64,000 nt of DNA from DASVFB01 sp963815965 (GTDB lineage: Bacteria; Actinomycetota; Thermoleophilia; Gaiellales; Gaiellaceae). A program made the translations under genes and the position numbers. Below the pieces are notes generated by a model, which was not told the DNA's origin, did no database searches, and was given only the letters and a program-made list of their open reading frames with translations. Shown here piece by piece: positions 1-9,591 of this stretch (the first letter of the stretch is position 1; each line of letters starts with the position of its first letter). Location: the NCBI GenBank assembly GCA_963815965.1, contig CAWFIT010000013.1:1-64000 (forward strand), in the 5' to 3' direction.

Positions 1-2432
1 CGAGCTTCAGCGGTTGGTCGGGCGGCGGCTGCAGCGGCGCCGGAACCTGCACCGTGACGATGAGTTCGGACCAGGCCGTCACCGCAACGTTTGCCGCCAA
101 CCCACCGCCAACCCACACTCTGACCGTATCGCTTGCGGGGAGCGGCTCCGGGACCGTGACCGGGAGCGGAATCTCCTGTCCGGGCACCTGTTCGCACAGC
201 TACACGGCCGGCTCCACGGTCACCTTGACGGCGTCCCCGGCATCTGGCTCGAGCTTCAGCGGTTGGTCGGGCGGCGGCTGCAGCGGCGCCGGAACCTGCA
301 CCGTGACCATGAGCGCCGACCAGTCGGTCACCGTGACCTTCGGGGTTGTCGCCACCGGACCGCAGCCAGGCAGCTACGTCGGTTCGACGTCTCAGGGGTG
401 GGGAGTCTCGCTGTACGTCTCAGCGGGCGGCGTCCAGGTGCAGGACATCCACCTCCAGACCATCGCGCTCACGTGCACTCCGTCGGCGCCGAGCCCGAAC
501 CCGAGTCCGGACGACAGCTTCTACATCGCCTCGATCCCGATCAACGCGGACGAATCGTTCTCGAGTACGACCGGCCAGACCACGGTGATCGGGAATGCGC
601 CCGTGCACGTCACCTACACCTTCAGCGGCCAGTTCACGGGAACGAATGTGGCCGGCTCGGTCAGGGAGGACATCAGCTACGACGGTACGGCGACCACTTG
701 CACGTCGAACACGCTGACGTGGACGGCGAGCCGAGAGAGCCAGGGCAACCAGGCGGCGCTCGCGCCGCCGGCGGGCAGCTACGGCGGCGTGACGTCGCAG
801 GGCTGGGGCGTGTCCCTGTATGTCTCGCCGAACAGCACCCAGCTGCAGGACATCACGCTCCAGACCCTCGCGCTCTCCTGCACGCCGTCGACGCCGAGTC
901 CCAACCCGAGTCCGTACGACAACTTCTACATCGCCTCGATCCCGATCAACGCGGACGGGTCGTTCTCGACAACGACGACCGACACCGGGGTGATCGGAAA
1001 CGCACCGGTGCACATCACCTACACCTTCAGCGGCCACTTCCACGGCCAGAACACCTCCAACACCGAACGGGTCGGCGGAATGGTCAGGGAAGACCTCAGC
1101 TACGACGGTACGTCCAGGTCTTGCACGTCAGGGGATCAATACTGGTCGGCGACCCGGCAGAGCCAGGGCAACCAGGCGGCGCTCGCGCCGCCGGCGGGCA
1201 GCTACGGCGGCGTGACGTCGCAGGGCTGGGGCGTGTCCCTGTATGTCTCGCCGAACAGCACCCAGCTGCAGGACATCACGCTCCAGACCCTCGCGCTCTC
1301 CTGCACGCCGTCGACGCCGAGTCCCAACCCGAGTCCGTACGACAACTTCTACATCGCCTCGATCCCGATCAACGCGGACGGGTCGTTCTCGACAACGACG
1401 ACCGACACCGGGGTGATCGGAAACGCACCGGTGCACATCACCTACACCTTCAGCGGACACTTCCACGGCCAGAACACGTCGAATAGCGAGCGGGTCGCCG
1501 GCGTCGTCAGGGAGACCCTGACATACGACGGCAGCTCGACCAGCTGCACCTCGAACAACCAGTACTGGTCGGCGACCTGGCAGAACCAGGGCAACCAGGC
1601 GGCGCTCGCGCCGCCGGCGGGCAGCTACGGCGGCGTGACGTCGCAGGGCTGGGGCGTGTCCCTGTATGTCTCGCCGAACAGCACCCAGCTGCAGGACATC
1701 ACGCTCCAGACCCTCGCGCTCTCCTGCACGCCGTCGACGCCGAGTCCCAACCCGAGTCCGTACGACAACTTCTACATCGCCTCGATCCCGATCAACGCGG
1801 ACGGGTCGTTCTCGACAACGACGACCGACACCGGGGTGATCGGAAACGCACCGGTGCACATCACCTACACCTTCAGCGGACACTTCCACGGCCAGAACAC
1901 GTCGAATAGCGAGCGGGTCGCCGGCGTCGTCAGGGAGACCCTGACATACGACGGCAGCTCGACCAGCTGCACCTCGAACAACCAGTACTGGTCGGCGACC
2001 TGGCAGAACCAGGGCAACCAGGCGGCGCTCGCGCCGCCGGCGGGCAGCTACGGCGGCGTGACGTCGCAGGGCTGGGGCGTGTCGCTAGGCGTCTCCTCCG
2101 ACAGCACCCAGCTGCAGAACGTCACGGTCCAGACCCTCGCGCTCTCCTGCGCGCCGTCGACGCCGAGTCCCAACCCGAGTCCGTACGACAACTTCTCCAT
2201 TGCCACGATCCCGATCAACGCGGACGGGTCATTCTCCACGACCGTGACCCAGACCGGCCTGGAAGGCAGCGCTCCCGTGCACATCACCTACACCTTCAGC
2301 GGCCACTTCCACGGCCGAAACACGTCTAACAAGGAACGGGTCGCCGGCTTGGTCAGGGTGGACATCAGCTACGACGGGACATCCACTTCCTGCACCTCGA
2401 ACAACCAGTACTGGTCGGCGACCCAGCAATAG
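1..2432 (+). CDS. Secreted repeat protein, 5' end outside window
   Basis: The open frame already runs at the left edge (codons from base 3), so the start and any signal peptide lie outside. The first ~115 codons hold two Cys-containing modules of the InlB B-repeat (Flg_new_2) kind, rich in G, S and T and ending in VTVTF. Five modules of 135-141 residues follow, each starting GSY(V/G)GxTSQGWGVSL and carrying SPNPSP, IASIPINADxSF and YDGxxxxCTS. These modules match no family I recognise. Paired cysteines, low Lys content and the repeat layout suggest an extracellular or surface protein. The function is unknown. Confidence 0.8.
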   Translation, partial: SFSGWSGGGCSGAGTCTVTMSSDQAVTATFAANPPPTHTLTVSLAGSGSGTVTGSGISCPGTCSHSYTAGSTVTLTASPASGSSFSGWSGGGCSGAGTCTVTMSADQSVTVTFGVVATGPQPGSYVGSTSQGWGVSLYVSAGGVQVQDIHLQTIALTCTPSAPSPNPSPDDSFYIASIPINADESFSSTTGQTTVIGNAPVHVTYTFSGQFTGTNVAGSVREDISYDGTATTCTSNTLTWTASRESQGNQAALAPPAGSYGGVTSQGWGVSLYVSPNSTQLQDITLQTLALSCTPSTPSPNPSPYDNFYIASIPINADGSFSTTTTDTGVIGNAPVHITYTFSGHFHGQNTSNTERVGGMVREDLSYDGTSRSCTSGDQYWSATRQSQGNQAALAPPAGSYGGVTSQGWGVSLYVSPNSTQLQDITLQTLALSCTPSTPSPNPSPYDNFYIASIPINADGSFSTTTTDTGVIGNAPVHITYTFSGHFHGQNTSNSERVAGVVRETLTYDGSSTSCTSNNQYWSATWQNQGNQAALAPPAGSYGGVTSQGWGVSLYVSPNSTQLQDITLQTLALSCTPSTPSPNPSPYDNFYIASIPINADGSFSTTTTDTGVIGNAPVHITYTFSGHFHGQNTSNSERVAGVVRETLTYDGSSTSCTSNNQYWSATWQNQGNQAALAPPAGSYGGVTSQGWGVSLGVSSDSTQLQNVTVQTLALSCAPSTPSPNPSPYDNFSIATIPINADGSFSTTVTQTGLEGSAPVHITYTFSGHFHGRNTSNKERVAGLVRVDISYDGTSTSCTSNNQYWSATQQ
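774..2042 (+). repeat. Tandem 423-bp in-frame repeats
   Basis: Three full copies (774-1196, 1197-1619, 1620-2042) have a period of exactly 423 bp, or 141 codons. The second and third read identically over their whole length; the first differs at a few places near its end. A diverged 405-bp copy precedes (369-773) and a diverged final copy follows (2043-2432). The identity suggests recent duplication or gene conversion. Copy number could be collapsed or expanded in a short-read assembly. Confidence 0.9.
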
Positions 2433-2843
2433 TCACCCTCACGTTCAGTCTGGCGTCTGGTCAGCGCGATCGGGCGCAAGCGGTTCCCGGGCTTCGGCGT
2501 TTCTGGCCGCCCTCGCCCGTCAGCCTTGCCGCATCCTCAGTCTCGCCCTACATACCTCTAGTGGTTAGGACTAGGTGATACGCACTGGGTTCTCGCTACG
2601 AGAACCCGTGCACATCACCATCCTCCTAACCCGGCTCGACGCGGTATGTTAGAGATCGCGGCTCGCCTCGTTGAGTCGCGCTGTTTATTCGCGGCCGGGA
2701 CCTTCCCGGTCTAGAATCGCCGCGCCGCGTTTGCCGCCGTCTTGCCGTCTCGTCCCTCTTGACATCCTCGGCGACAGGGCGGGAACATGCTCGTTGACGA
2801 GGCGCAGTACGACTCCTCGGCCACACTACTGAGAGGACGACGA
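2433..2843. other. 411-bp intergenic stretch with one hairpin
   Basis: No convincing gene is seen between the repeat protein and the protease. It contains a perfect 9-bp hairpin with a 3-base loop at 2587-2607 (GGGTTCTCG / CGAGAACCC) without a T-run. A TTGACA hexamer at 2759-2764 has no good -10 partner at normal spacing. Confidence 0.5.
2587..2607. terminator. Hairpin, possible terminator of the repeat protein gene
   Basis: Perfect 9-bp stem (2587-2595 with 2599-2607) around a CTA loop, about 155 bp after the stop at 2432. No T-tract follows, so an intrinsic terminator is only one option; the symmetry could also be an operator. Confidence 0.35.
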
Positions 2844-3662
2844 ATGCGATCGACAAAGAACTACGGACGGCTTGTGGCGGCAGCGACAGCCGTCGCGGTG
2901 CTGATCCTCGCCACTCCCGCCGGAGCGGTCATCGGCGGGACGTCCGACACGAGCAACCACTACGCGAACGTCGGCGTGCTGCAGTTGCACATCGGCAACG
3001 ACTGGTTCGACTTTTGCTCGGGGACGCTGGTGCGCCCCGACGTCGTTCTGACGGCGGCGCACTGCACCGACTTTCTCCAGGACGTCGGGCCGGACGGCCT
3101 CGGCCCTGCCGATCTGCGGATCTCGTTCGATCCCGCGGGGGGCGGCCCGTATTCGACGGTAGATCACATCGTCGTGAATCCGGCGTGGTTCACGGCCGGC
3201 CCGTGTATCGGCAACTCGAAGCACCTGTGTCTCGATCCTCCGCACGAGGACATCGCACTTGTATTCCTCGATGCGCCCGTTGCCGGCATCGCGCCGGCAC
3301 CGATCGCCGGTCCCGGCTATCTCGACGGGCTCGACCTGAAGACGGCAGCCTTCACCGTCGTCGGCTACGGCACCGACGCGTTCATCACCGGCAGCGCCTT
3401 CGCACCCAAGGCGATCACCGTCTTCGACGGTGTGCGGAGCTACCGGCAGGTGTCCGCCGTCCCGGCGCAGGACGCTTTCCCCGACCGGTTCCTGAAGATC
3501 ACGAAGGGCGTGTGCTTCGGCGACTCCGGCGGCCCGTTGTTCCACGACGGAACCCTCGTCGCGCTGAATACGTGGACATTCAGCGCTCGGTGCGATGGGC
3601 CGAATCTGGAGTACCGAGTGGACTCGGCACCGGCTCAGGCGTTCCTCGACGCGAATCTGTAA
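2844..3662 (+). CDS. Secreted trypsin-like serine protease (S1 family)
   Basis: Predicted exported endopeptidase of 272 residues. The chosen ATG follows GAGAGGACG; an in-frame ATG at 2787 would add 19 residues before the signal peptide. A basic N-terminus and hydrophobic stretch (residues 11-28, ending PAGA) form a Sec signal. The mature chain would begin VIGGT, like activated trypsin. The catalytic triad is visible: H73 in LTAAHC, D136 in HEDIALVFL and S228 in GVCFGDSGGPLF. Four or more cysteines fit disulfides. It stands alone, flanked by hairpins, so it is probably monocistronic. The substrate is unknown. Confidence 0.9.
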   Translation: MRSTKNYGRLVAAATAVAVLILATPAGAVIGGTSDTSNHYANVGVLQLHIGNDWFDFCSGTLVRPDVVLTAAHCTDFLQDVGPDGLGPADLRISFDPAGGGPYSTVDHIVVNPAWFTAGPCIGNSKHLCLDPPHEDIALVFLDAPVAGIAPAPIAGPGYLDGLDLKTAAFTVVGYGTDAFITGSAFAPKAITVFDGVRSYRQVSAVPAQDAFPDRFLKITKGVCFGDSGGPLFHDGTLVALNTWTFSARCDGPNLEYRVDSAPAQAFLDANL

Positions 3663-3669
3663 CGGCGAC

Positions 3670-3709
3670 CAGCGCTGCCCGGGCGGCTTTGCCTCTCCGG
3701 GCAGCGCTG
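3670..3709. terminator. Strong hairpin after the protease gene
   Basis: Perfect 13-bp stem (3670-3682 with 3697-3709, CAGCGCTGCCCGG and its complement) with a 14-base loop, 7 bases after the protease stop. There is no T-run, as is common in high-GC actinobacteria. The rest of 3710-3974 shows no gene on either strand. Confidence 0.6.
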
Positions 3710-3974
3710 ATCTCAAGAAGTTGAGCCAGTTCTCGCCGAGCAGCGTGTTTCTGGCGGTGATGTCAGCGTGATGACGCGATCCAGCGCGGGCCGAGAAATC
3801 AAGCGTTTAACGCATGTGGGTCGAGCGCGAGGAAGGCGTGCGAGGTTGCGCCCGTGAGCGTCTCCGGTCACGATCTCGCGAGGAACATGCCGTTCGAGAT
3901 TCCGCGAGGCGCTGTGCGCCGACGAGCGCCTCATCCTCTACTGATGCACCGCTTCGCGGATAATTAGCCTTGTT

Positions 3975-5127
3975 ATGCAGCAAGAGACGCCGACCGTCGT
4001 TGCATCGGGCGCGCGGACGAAGCCGCCGTTCCGCGCCGATCATGTCGGCAGCCTGCTTCGCCCGCCGCAGCTTCTGAAGGCCCGCGACGAATTCGCGAAC
4101 GGTCGCATCGATGCGGCAGCGCTGCGTGCAGTCGAAGACGACGCGATCCGCGAGATCGTGCGCAAGCAGGAGGAGATCGGCCTGCAATCCGCGACCGACG
4201 GCGAGTTCCGCCGCGAGTCGTGGCACATGGACTTCATCTACCAGCTCGACGGCATCACGAAGGAAGCCGGGCACATCGCCGTCAAGTTTCACAACGAGCA
4301 GGGCGACATCGAGTTCACGCCCGCGGCGCTGCACATCGACGGGAAGCTCGGTGTCTCGAAGACGATCTTCGGTGACGCGTTCCAGTTTCTGCAGCAGACG
4401 GTGAACGCGAATGTCCCGAAGCTGACGATTCCCTCGCCGAGCATGGTCCATTACCGCGGCGGCCGTGCCGCGATCGATCCCGACGTCTATCCGGACCTCG
4501 ACTCGTTCTGGGCCGATCTCGTCGCCGCCTACCGCGACGAAGTGCGTCGCCTCGGCGAGCTCGGCTGCACGTACCTCCAGTTCGACGACACGAGCCTCGC
4601 CTACATGAACGATCCGCATCAGCGCGAGTACATCGCGTCGATCGGCGGGGATGCGCAGCATCAGCACGTCGAGTACATCCGCCACATCAACGAGGCGCTC
4701 GCGGACCGGCCCGCCGGGATGAGCGTCACGACGCACATGTGCCGCGGCAACTTCCGCTCGGCGTGGGCCGCCGAGGGAAGCTACGACTTCGTTGCGGAGG
4801 CGCTGCTGAACGAGCTCGAGGTGGACGGCTTCTTCATGGAGTGGGACGACGAGCGCTCCGGCGGTTTCGAGCCACTTCGGTTCTTGCCGAAGGGCGAACA
4901 AGCACGTCGTGCTCGGTCTGGTGACGACCAAGCGCGGCGAGCTCGAGTCGAAGGACGCGCTGAAGCGGCGCATCGAGGAGGCCGCGAAGCACGCGCCGTT
5001 CGAGCAACTCTGCCTCTCACCGCAGTGTGGCTTCTCCTCGACGGTCGAAGGCAACGTGCTCAGCGAGGAGGAGCAGTGGGCGAAACTGCGCTTGATCGTC
5101 GAAGTGGCACAGGAAGTCTGGGGCTGA
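3975..5127 (+). CDS. MetE C-terminal-like methyltransferase (frameshifted)
   Basis: Belongs to the cobalamin-independent methionine synthase C-terminal family (short YxjG/YxjH-like proteins), zinc enzymes moving a methyl or similar group to a thiol. The N-terminus reads FRADHVGSLLRP, typical of the family. Zinc ligands are visible: H and C in THMCRGN, E in FMEWDDER, and the last C in LSPQCGFSS. The final cysteine is reached only after a +1 frame change near 4893-4897, where one extra base seems inserted. The downstream frame then runs to TGA 5125-5127. The gene abuts a TPP decarboxylase and may share its transcript. Whether it makes methionine or acts on an aromatic methyl ether is not decided by sequence. 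Confidence 0.8.
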
Positions 5128-6731
5128 GCCGGCAGCCGTTCGCGATGCCGCGTTCGACGTCTTCCGCCGGCGCGGGCTGACGACGCTCTTCTCGAACCCG
5201 GGCTCGACCGAGGTTCCGTTTCTCGCGGGCTTGCCGGACGACCTGACGTTCGTGCTCGCGCTGCACGAGGGGTCGGTCGTCTCGATGGCGACCGGGTTTG
5301 CGATCGGCCGCGGCGAGCCGGCGCTGGCGGTCGTGCACACGACGGCGGGTCTCGGCAATGCGGTCGGGGCGCTGGCGACGGCGCGCGTGAACAAGGCGCC
5401 CCTCGTCGTATTGGTCGGGCAGCAGGATCGGCGGCACCTCGTCTTCGAGCCGTTCCTGGCCGGCCGGCTCGACGGGCTTGCCGGCGAGTACCCGGTCTCC
5501 GTCGAGCAGCCCGTCCGCCCGCAGGAGGTCCCCGGCGCGATCGAGCGCGCGTACCACGCCGCTGCGACCCAGCGCGGGCCGGCGCTCGTGATCGTGCCCA
5601 TGGACGACTGGGACGCACCGGCCGAGGACGCGCGGGAGGACGCAGCCGCGGGTCGCGTGCTGCGCGCCGCGGCAGTCGATCCGGCCGCAGTCGACGCGCT
5701 CGCCGAGTTCCTGTCCTCCTCGACGTCGCCGGCGCTCGTGGTCGGAGCCGGCGCCGACGACGCCGAGACATGGGCGGCGCTCGTCGAGCTAGCGGAGCGC
5801 CTCGTCGTTCCGGTCTTCCAGGAGTCGTTCGGCGCGCGCGCCGGCTTCCCGCAGGACCATCCGCTGTTCGCAGGCTTTCTCCCAGCCGACCGGCCGCGCC
5901 TGCGCGAGACGCTTGCGCCGTTCGACGCGCTGCTGGTCGTCGGCGCGCCGGTCTTCCGGCAATCGCCTTACGCGCCGGGACGGTTCACGGAGCCCGGGGC
6001 GCGGATCGCCGTCGTCAGCGCCGACGCCGACGAGGTGCATCGCAGCCCCGCGGAACTCGCAGTGCTCGCGCCGCCGGCGGCGGTCTGCCGGGAACTTACG
6101 TTGCGCGTCCCCGCGCGCGACGTTGCGCCGCCCGAGCCGCGCGAAGTGCCTCCTCCGCCGGCGCCGCCGGCGGACGGCGAGCCGATGCTCGCGGGCCACG
6201 TGCTCGCGGCGCTCGCGGAACGCCTGCCGCGGGACGCTGTCGTCGTCGAAGAGGCGCCCGTCGACCGGCCCGAGCTGCACGAGCGACTCGCCGCACGCGA
6301 ACCGCTCGGCTTCCTCAGCGCAGCGATGGGCGGCCTCGGTTTCGCGCTCGGCGGCGCGACGGGCGTGCGCATGGCGCTTCCCGAGCGTCCGGTCGTCGCG
6401 GTCGTCGGCGACGGCTCGGCGATCTACGGAATCCAGGCGCTGTGGAGCGCCGCGCACTACCGCGTCGGCGTTCTCTTCGTGATCCTGTCGAACGGCGGCT
6501 ACGCGATCATGGATCGCCTGGCCGAGCGCCGCGGCGGTGAGCGCGCCGTGGCCGAGCTTCGACGTCGACGTCGCGGCGCTCGCCCGCGCCTTCGGCTGTT
6601 CCGGCCGGCGCATCACGACGCACGACGAGCTCGCGAACGAGCTCGACGCGATCGTGCCGACGCTCGCGTCGCGCGACGAGCCGGTCCTGCTCGACGTCGT
6701 GATCGCGCCGACGCAGACGTTCGCGCCGTAG
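5126..6731 (+). CDS. Benzoylformate decarboxylase-like TPP enzyme (frameshifted)
   Basis: Thiamine-diphosphate decarboxylase, closest in motif layout to benzoylformate decarboxylase, which converts (4-hydroxy)benzoylformate to the aldehyde plus CO2. N-terminal half: VRDAAFDVFRRRGL, then FSNPGSTEVPFL, the TPP-activating Glu in LHEGSVV, and an active-site His in VHTTAGLGNA. The C-terminal half has the GDGS...NGG cofactor motif. Reading must shift frame near 6531-6540 to reach the true C-terminus (APWPSFDVDV...IAPTQTFAP). There is no ATG, GTG or TTG in frame between the TGA at 5093 and a TTG at 5231, which lies inside the conserved region. So the start is lost or hidden by another indel; 5126 is nominal. 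Its product would feed the aldehyde dehydrogenase at 11304. Confidence 0.82.
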
Positions 6732-6749
6732 CCTCTGCCCGCTGCAGGG

Positions 6750-6785
6750 GCGTGGACGGCGCCCTCGCCGGGACGCCGTCCACGC
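6750..6785. terminator. Bidirectional terminator hairpin
   Basis: Perfect 12-bp stem (6750-6761 with 6774-6785, GCGTGGACGGCG and its complement) and 12-base loop. It lies in the 63-bp gap between the convergent decarboxylase and binding-protein genes. Confidence 0.7.
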
Positions 6786-6794
6786 GAGATGGCC

Positions 6795-8016
6795 TTAGGT
6801 GATCTTCAACGTGCGCTTGCGCTTCGGGTGCGTGATCGAGCTGTAGACGTACTTGCCCTTCTTCAGCGTCAGCGTCCACGTGCTCCGCCCTGTTCCCTTC
6901 ACGCTCGTCTGCTTCGTCACGCCGGGGCCGGCGAGCTTGAAGCCGGTCGTCTTCGAGTTGTCGGTGACGACGACCGTGTACTTGCCGTGTGGCAGCGTCG
7001 TCACGGCCTTCCCGTCGAGCCGCAGCGTGATGAACACGTTGCCGACCGTCCCCTGGAGCACCTTGCCGCCGGTCACGGTGCTCGGCACGAGCCTCGTCAT
7101 GTTCGGCAGCGAGTCGATCACGCCGAACTCCTTCGCGTACTTCGCAAGCTGGACGAGCTTGGCGCGGTCGACCACCGGGCTCCAGATCGGCAGGCGCACG
7201 TTCTGTGTCCCCGCCGGCAGCAGTGCGCGGATCTCAGTCGGATGCGCCTGCGCATACGCGAGCGACTCGTTGATCGCCTCGTGGAACGACTTCGCGAGCT
7301 GCGGGTTCTTCGACACCCAGCTGTCCAGCGCGCCGTAGCCGCCGATCGGCCAGAACTTGCCGAGCACCGGCCCGGGCGCCATCACGATCCGGTCGCCGTC
7401 GATGTTGAGGCCCTGGGAGACGAACGGCTCGGGCGCCCAGAAGGCGTCGATCTGGCCGTTGTTCAGCGCCGAGCGCATCGCGCCGAATCCGATCGCGACG
7501 CAGCTTGGGCGAGTTCGGATCGACGCCGACCTTCTTCAACGCCGCCTTGATCATCACCTCGCCGACGCCCTTCAGCGCGTTGACGGCGATCGTCTTTCCG
7601 GCGAGATCCTGCGGCGTGCGGATCGAGCTCGACCCCTTGACCATGATGTTCTGCCAGTTGTCGTCGACGCTCGTTCCCTCGACCTCGCTCGCCGAGATCA
7701 TCTGGAACTTGATCCCCTGGACGCGGCCGATCATCGCCGGCACGTAGCCCAGATAGCCGATGTCGCCGTCGCCGTTTGCGAGCGAGAGCACGACGTCGTT
7801 GCCGCTCTGCAGCACCTTCTTGTTGATCTCGATCCCGCGCTGCGAGAAGAACCCCTTCTGGACGCCGAGATCGAGTGGAAGTGCGTTCGCGATGTTCAGC
7901 GTGCGAAGGTTGATCGTCGCGAGGGTTCTGTCGGACGAGCTCGATGCGGAGCCGCCGAAGAGCAACGCGGCTGCGAGCGCGACCAGAATCGTTGGCACGA
8001 ACAGCCTTATTCTCAT
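6795..8016 (-). CDS. ABC transporter binding protein with C-terminal cupredoxin-like domain (frameshifted)
   Basis: Periplasmic-type binding protein of the NMT1/SsuA (nitrate-sulfonate-taurine) family; in this locus it probably binds an aromatic acid. It has a signal peptide (residues 1-~25), then family signatures VQKGFFSQRGIEI, GDGDIGYLGY and LAGKTIAVN. A 1-base insertion at about 7500 breaks the frame after PNSPKL; the next frame continues VAIGFGAMRSALNN to the natural end. The last ~85 residues are unusual: a beta-rich domain like the plastocyanin-type domains of Thermoleophilia (HGKYTVVVTDNSK, LAGPGV, WTLTLKKGKYVY), but the copper Cys and one His are replaced (YSSITHP, TGFKLAGP). First gene lost from the operon order, last transcribed of four. 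Confidence 0.85.
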
Positions 8017-8041
8017 CCCTGTCCTTCCTTTCGATCGAGTC

Positions 8042-8815
8042 TCATACCGGAACCGGCAGCTCCCGTTTGATCAGCCGGTAGACGTGCCCGCGCAGTTGCA
8101 CGAACTCGGGCAGCTCCTTCGTCGTGATCTGATCGCGAGGGCGACCGAGGTCGACCTGCACGATCTCCTTGACTTCCGTGGGCGCATGCGTGAGCACGAC
8201 GACGCGATCGGCGAGATACACCGACTCGTCGATGTCGTGGGTGACGAACAGGATCGTGATGCCGTACTCCTCGCGCACGCGCAGCACGAGGTCCTCGAGG
8301 TCGCCGCGCGTCTGGGCGTCGACCGACGCGAACGGCTCGTCCATGAGCAGGATCGTCGGCTGGTAGGCGAGCGCACGCGCGATCGCGACTCGCTGCTGCA
8401 TGCCGCCCGACAGCTGCCACGGGTAGTGGTCGATGAACCGCGTGAGGCCGACCGACTCGAGCGCCTCCTCGACGAGGCGCCCGCGCTCGTCGCGCCCGAG
8501 CGACTTGTGGCGGAGCGGCAGCAGCACGTTGTTGCGAACGGACGCCCACGGCATCAACGAGCGTCCGTACTCCTGGAAGACGAGCGCCATCTCCTCCGGC
8601 GGCGCGGTGACGCGCTTGCCCCGGAGGATGACGTCGCCGCGCGTTGGGCGGAGGAGCCCGGCGACGCACTTGAGCAGCGTCGTCTTCCCGCAGCCGGACG
8701 GACCGACGACGCAGACGAACTCGCCGTCCTCGACGACGAACGAGACGTCGCGCAGCGCGTGCGTGGCCTTCTCGTCGGTGCCGTACGTCTTCGCGAGGTT
8801 GCCGATCTCGAGCAT
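8042..8815 (-). CDS. ABC transporter ATP-binding protein (nitrate/sulfonate type)
   Basis: Intact 257-residue ATPase that energises the importer. Walker A GPSGCGKTT (38-46), signature LSGGMQQR (135-142), Walker B ILLMDEP (155-161) and H-loop His193 are all canonical, as in SsuB/TauB proteins. The ATG at 8815 shares one base with the stop of the upstream permease (TGATG), which favours translational coupling. A longer open frame continues upstream, but the homologous region starts at MLEIGNL. Confidence 0.93.
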   Translation of the reverse strand: MLEIGNLAKTYGTDEKATHALRDVSFVVEDGEFVCVVGPSGCGKTTLLKCVAGLLRPTRGDVILRGKRVTAPPEEMALVFQEYGRSLMPWASVRNNVLLPLRHKSLGRDERGRLVEEALESVGLTRFIDHYPWQLSGGMQQRVAIARALAYQPTILLMDEPFASVDAQTRGDLEDLVLRVREEYGITILFVTHDIDESVYLADRVVVLTHAPTEVKEIVQVDLGRPRDQITTKELPEFVQLRGHVYRLIKRELPVPV

Positions 8816-9591
8816 CAGGCTTGGGCCGCGCGCCAGCCGCGGTGCCACGCGAGCAGCCGGCGCTCGGCGAGGAGGAAGACGACGTTCAGCAGGTAGCCGA
8901 GCACGCCGATCAGCAAGATCGCCGCCCACATCGGCGTGAACTCGAACGTGTTCTTCGAGATCAGCAGCACGTAGCCGACGCCGCTCGTGCTCGAGAAGTA
9001 CTCGGAGAGGACCATCATGATCACGGCGAGCGAGAGGCTCGTGCGCATGCCGGCCGCGATCTGCGGCGACGCCGCGGGCAGCACGATGCGGCGGATCGCC
9101 TCGCGCCTCGGGATCTTGTAGGAGCGCGCCGTCTCCATCATCGTCGGGTCGATCGCGCGCACGCCGTCGATCGTGTTCAGCAGAACCGGGAAGATGCAGA
9201 AGAACGCGATGAACGCGATCTTCTGGCGGTTGCCGATCGAGTGGACGAGGATGATCGAGATCGGCAGCAGGGCGGGCGGAGGCATCGCGCGCCAGTACTC
9301 GATGTGAGGCATCGCCCACAGCCGCGCCCAGCGCGAGAGGCCGATCGGGATGCCGAGCGCGATACCAATGACAACGGCGATCGCGAAACCGAGGCCGATG
9401 CGCTCGAGGCTCGGCACGACGTGCTCGCCGAACTGGGAGAAGAGCCACATCTGTTGGAACTCGACGAGGATCGTCGACAGTCGCGGGAACTTCGTGTCAT
9501 CGAGGTGAACCGTGTACGCCTGCCACGCGCCGAGGATCGCGAGCGGCACGGCGATCTCGAGCGTTACCTTGAGCGCGCGGCGATGACTCAC
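8815..9591 (-). CDS. ABC transporter permease (SsuC/TauC type)
   Basis: 258-residue inner-membrane permease with about six transmembrane segments. The cytoplasmic EAA-like loop contacting the ATPase is visible around METARSYKIPRREAIRRI...LPAASPQIAAG. It overlaps the second permease by 4 bases (ATGA). Part of the importer 6795-10415; the substrate is inferred from the surrounding aromatic catabolic genes, not from this sequence. Confidence 0.92.
   Translation of the reverse strand: MSHRRALKVTLEIAVPLAILGAWQAYTVHLDDTKFPRLSTILVEFQQMWLFSQFGEHVVPSLERIGLGFAIAVVIGIALGIPIGLSRWARLWAMPHIEYWRAMPPPALLPISIILVHSIGNRQKIAFIAFFCIFPVLLNTIDGVRAIDPTMMETARSYKIPRREAIRRIVLPAASPQIAAGMRTSLSLAVIMMVLSEYFSSTSGVGYVLLISKNTFEFTPMWAAILLIGVLGYLLNVVFLLAERRLLAWHRGWRAAQA

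Noticed and set aside
774..2042. Regular direct repeats considered as a CRISPR array
   Set aside because: Repeat unit is 423 bp, coding and in frame, with no spacer structure; no cas genes are present.
2759..2790. Promoter at TTGACA 2759 for the protease gene
   Set aside because: The region 17 bp downstream is GC-rich and lacks a -10-like hexamer.
5231..5233. TTG as start of the TPP decarboxylase
   Set aside because: It would delete the conserved NPGS segment and the preceding helix; the frame is conserved further upstream.
3807..5771. A 654-codon open frame on the minus strand across the MetE-like and TPP genes
   Set aside because: Arg/Pro/Ala-rich composition without domains; it is antisense to two genes with clear family motifs.
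8816..9448. Upstream extension of the ABC ATPase frame
   Set aside because: The extension overlaps the permease in another frame and lacks homologous content; MLEIGNL at 8815 is the natural start.
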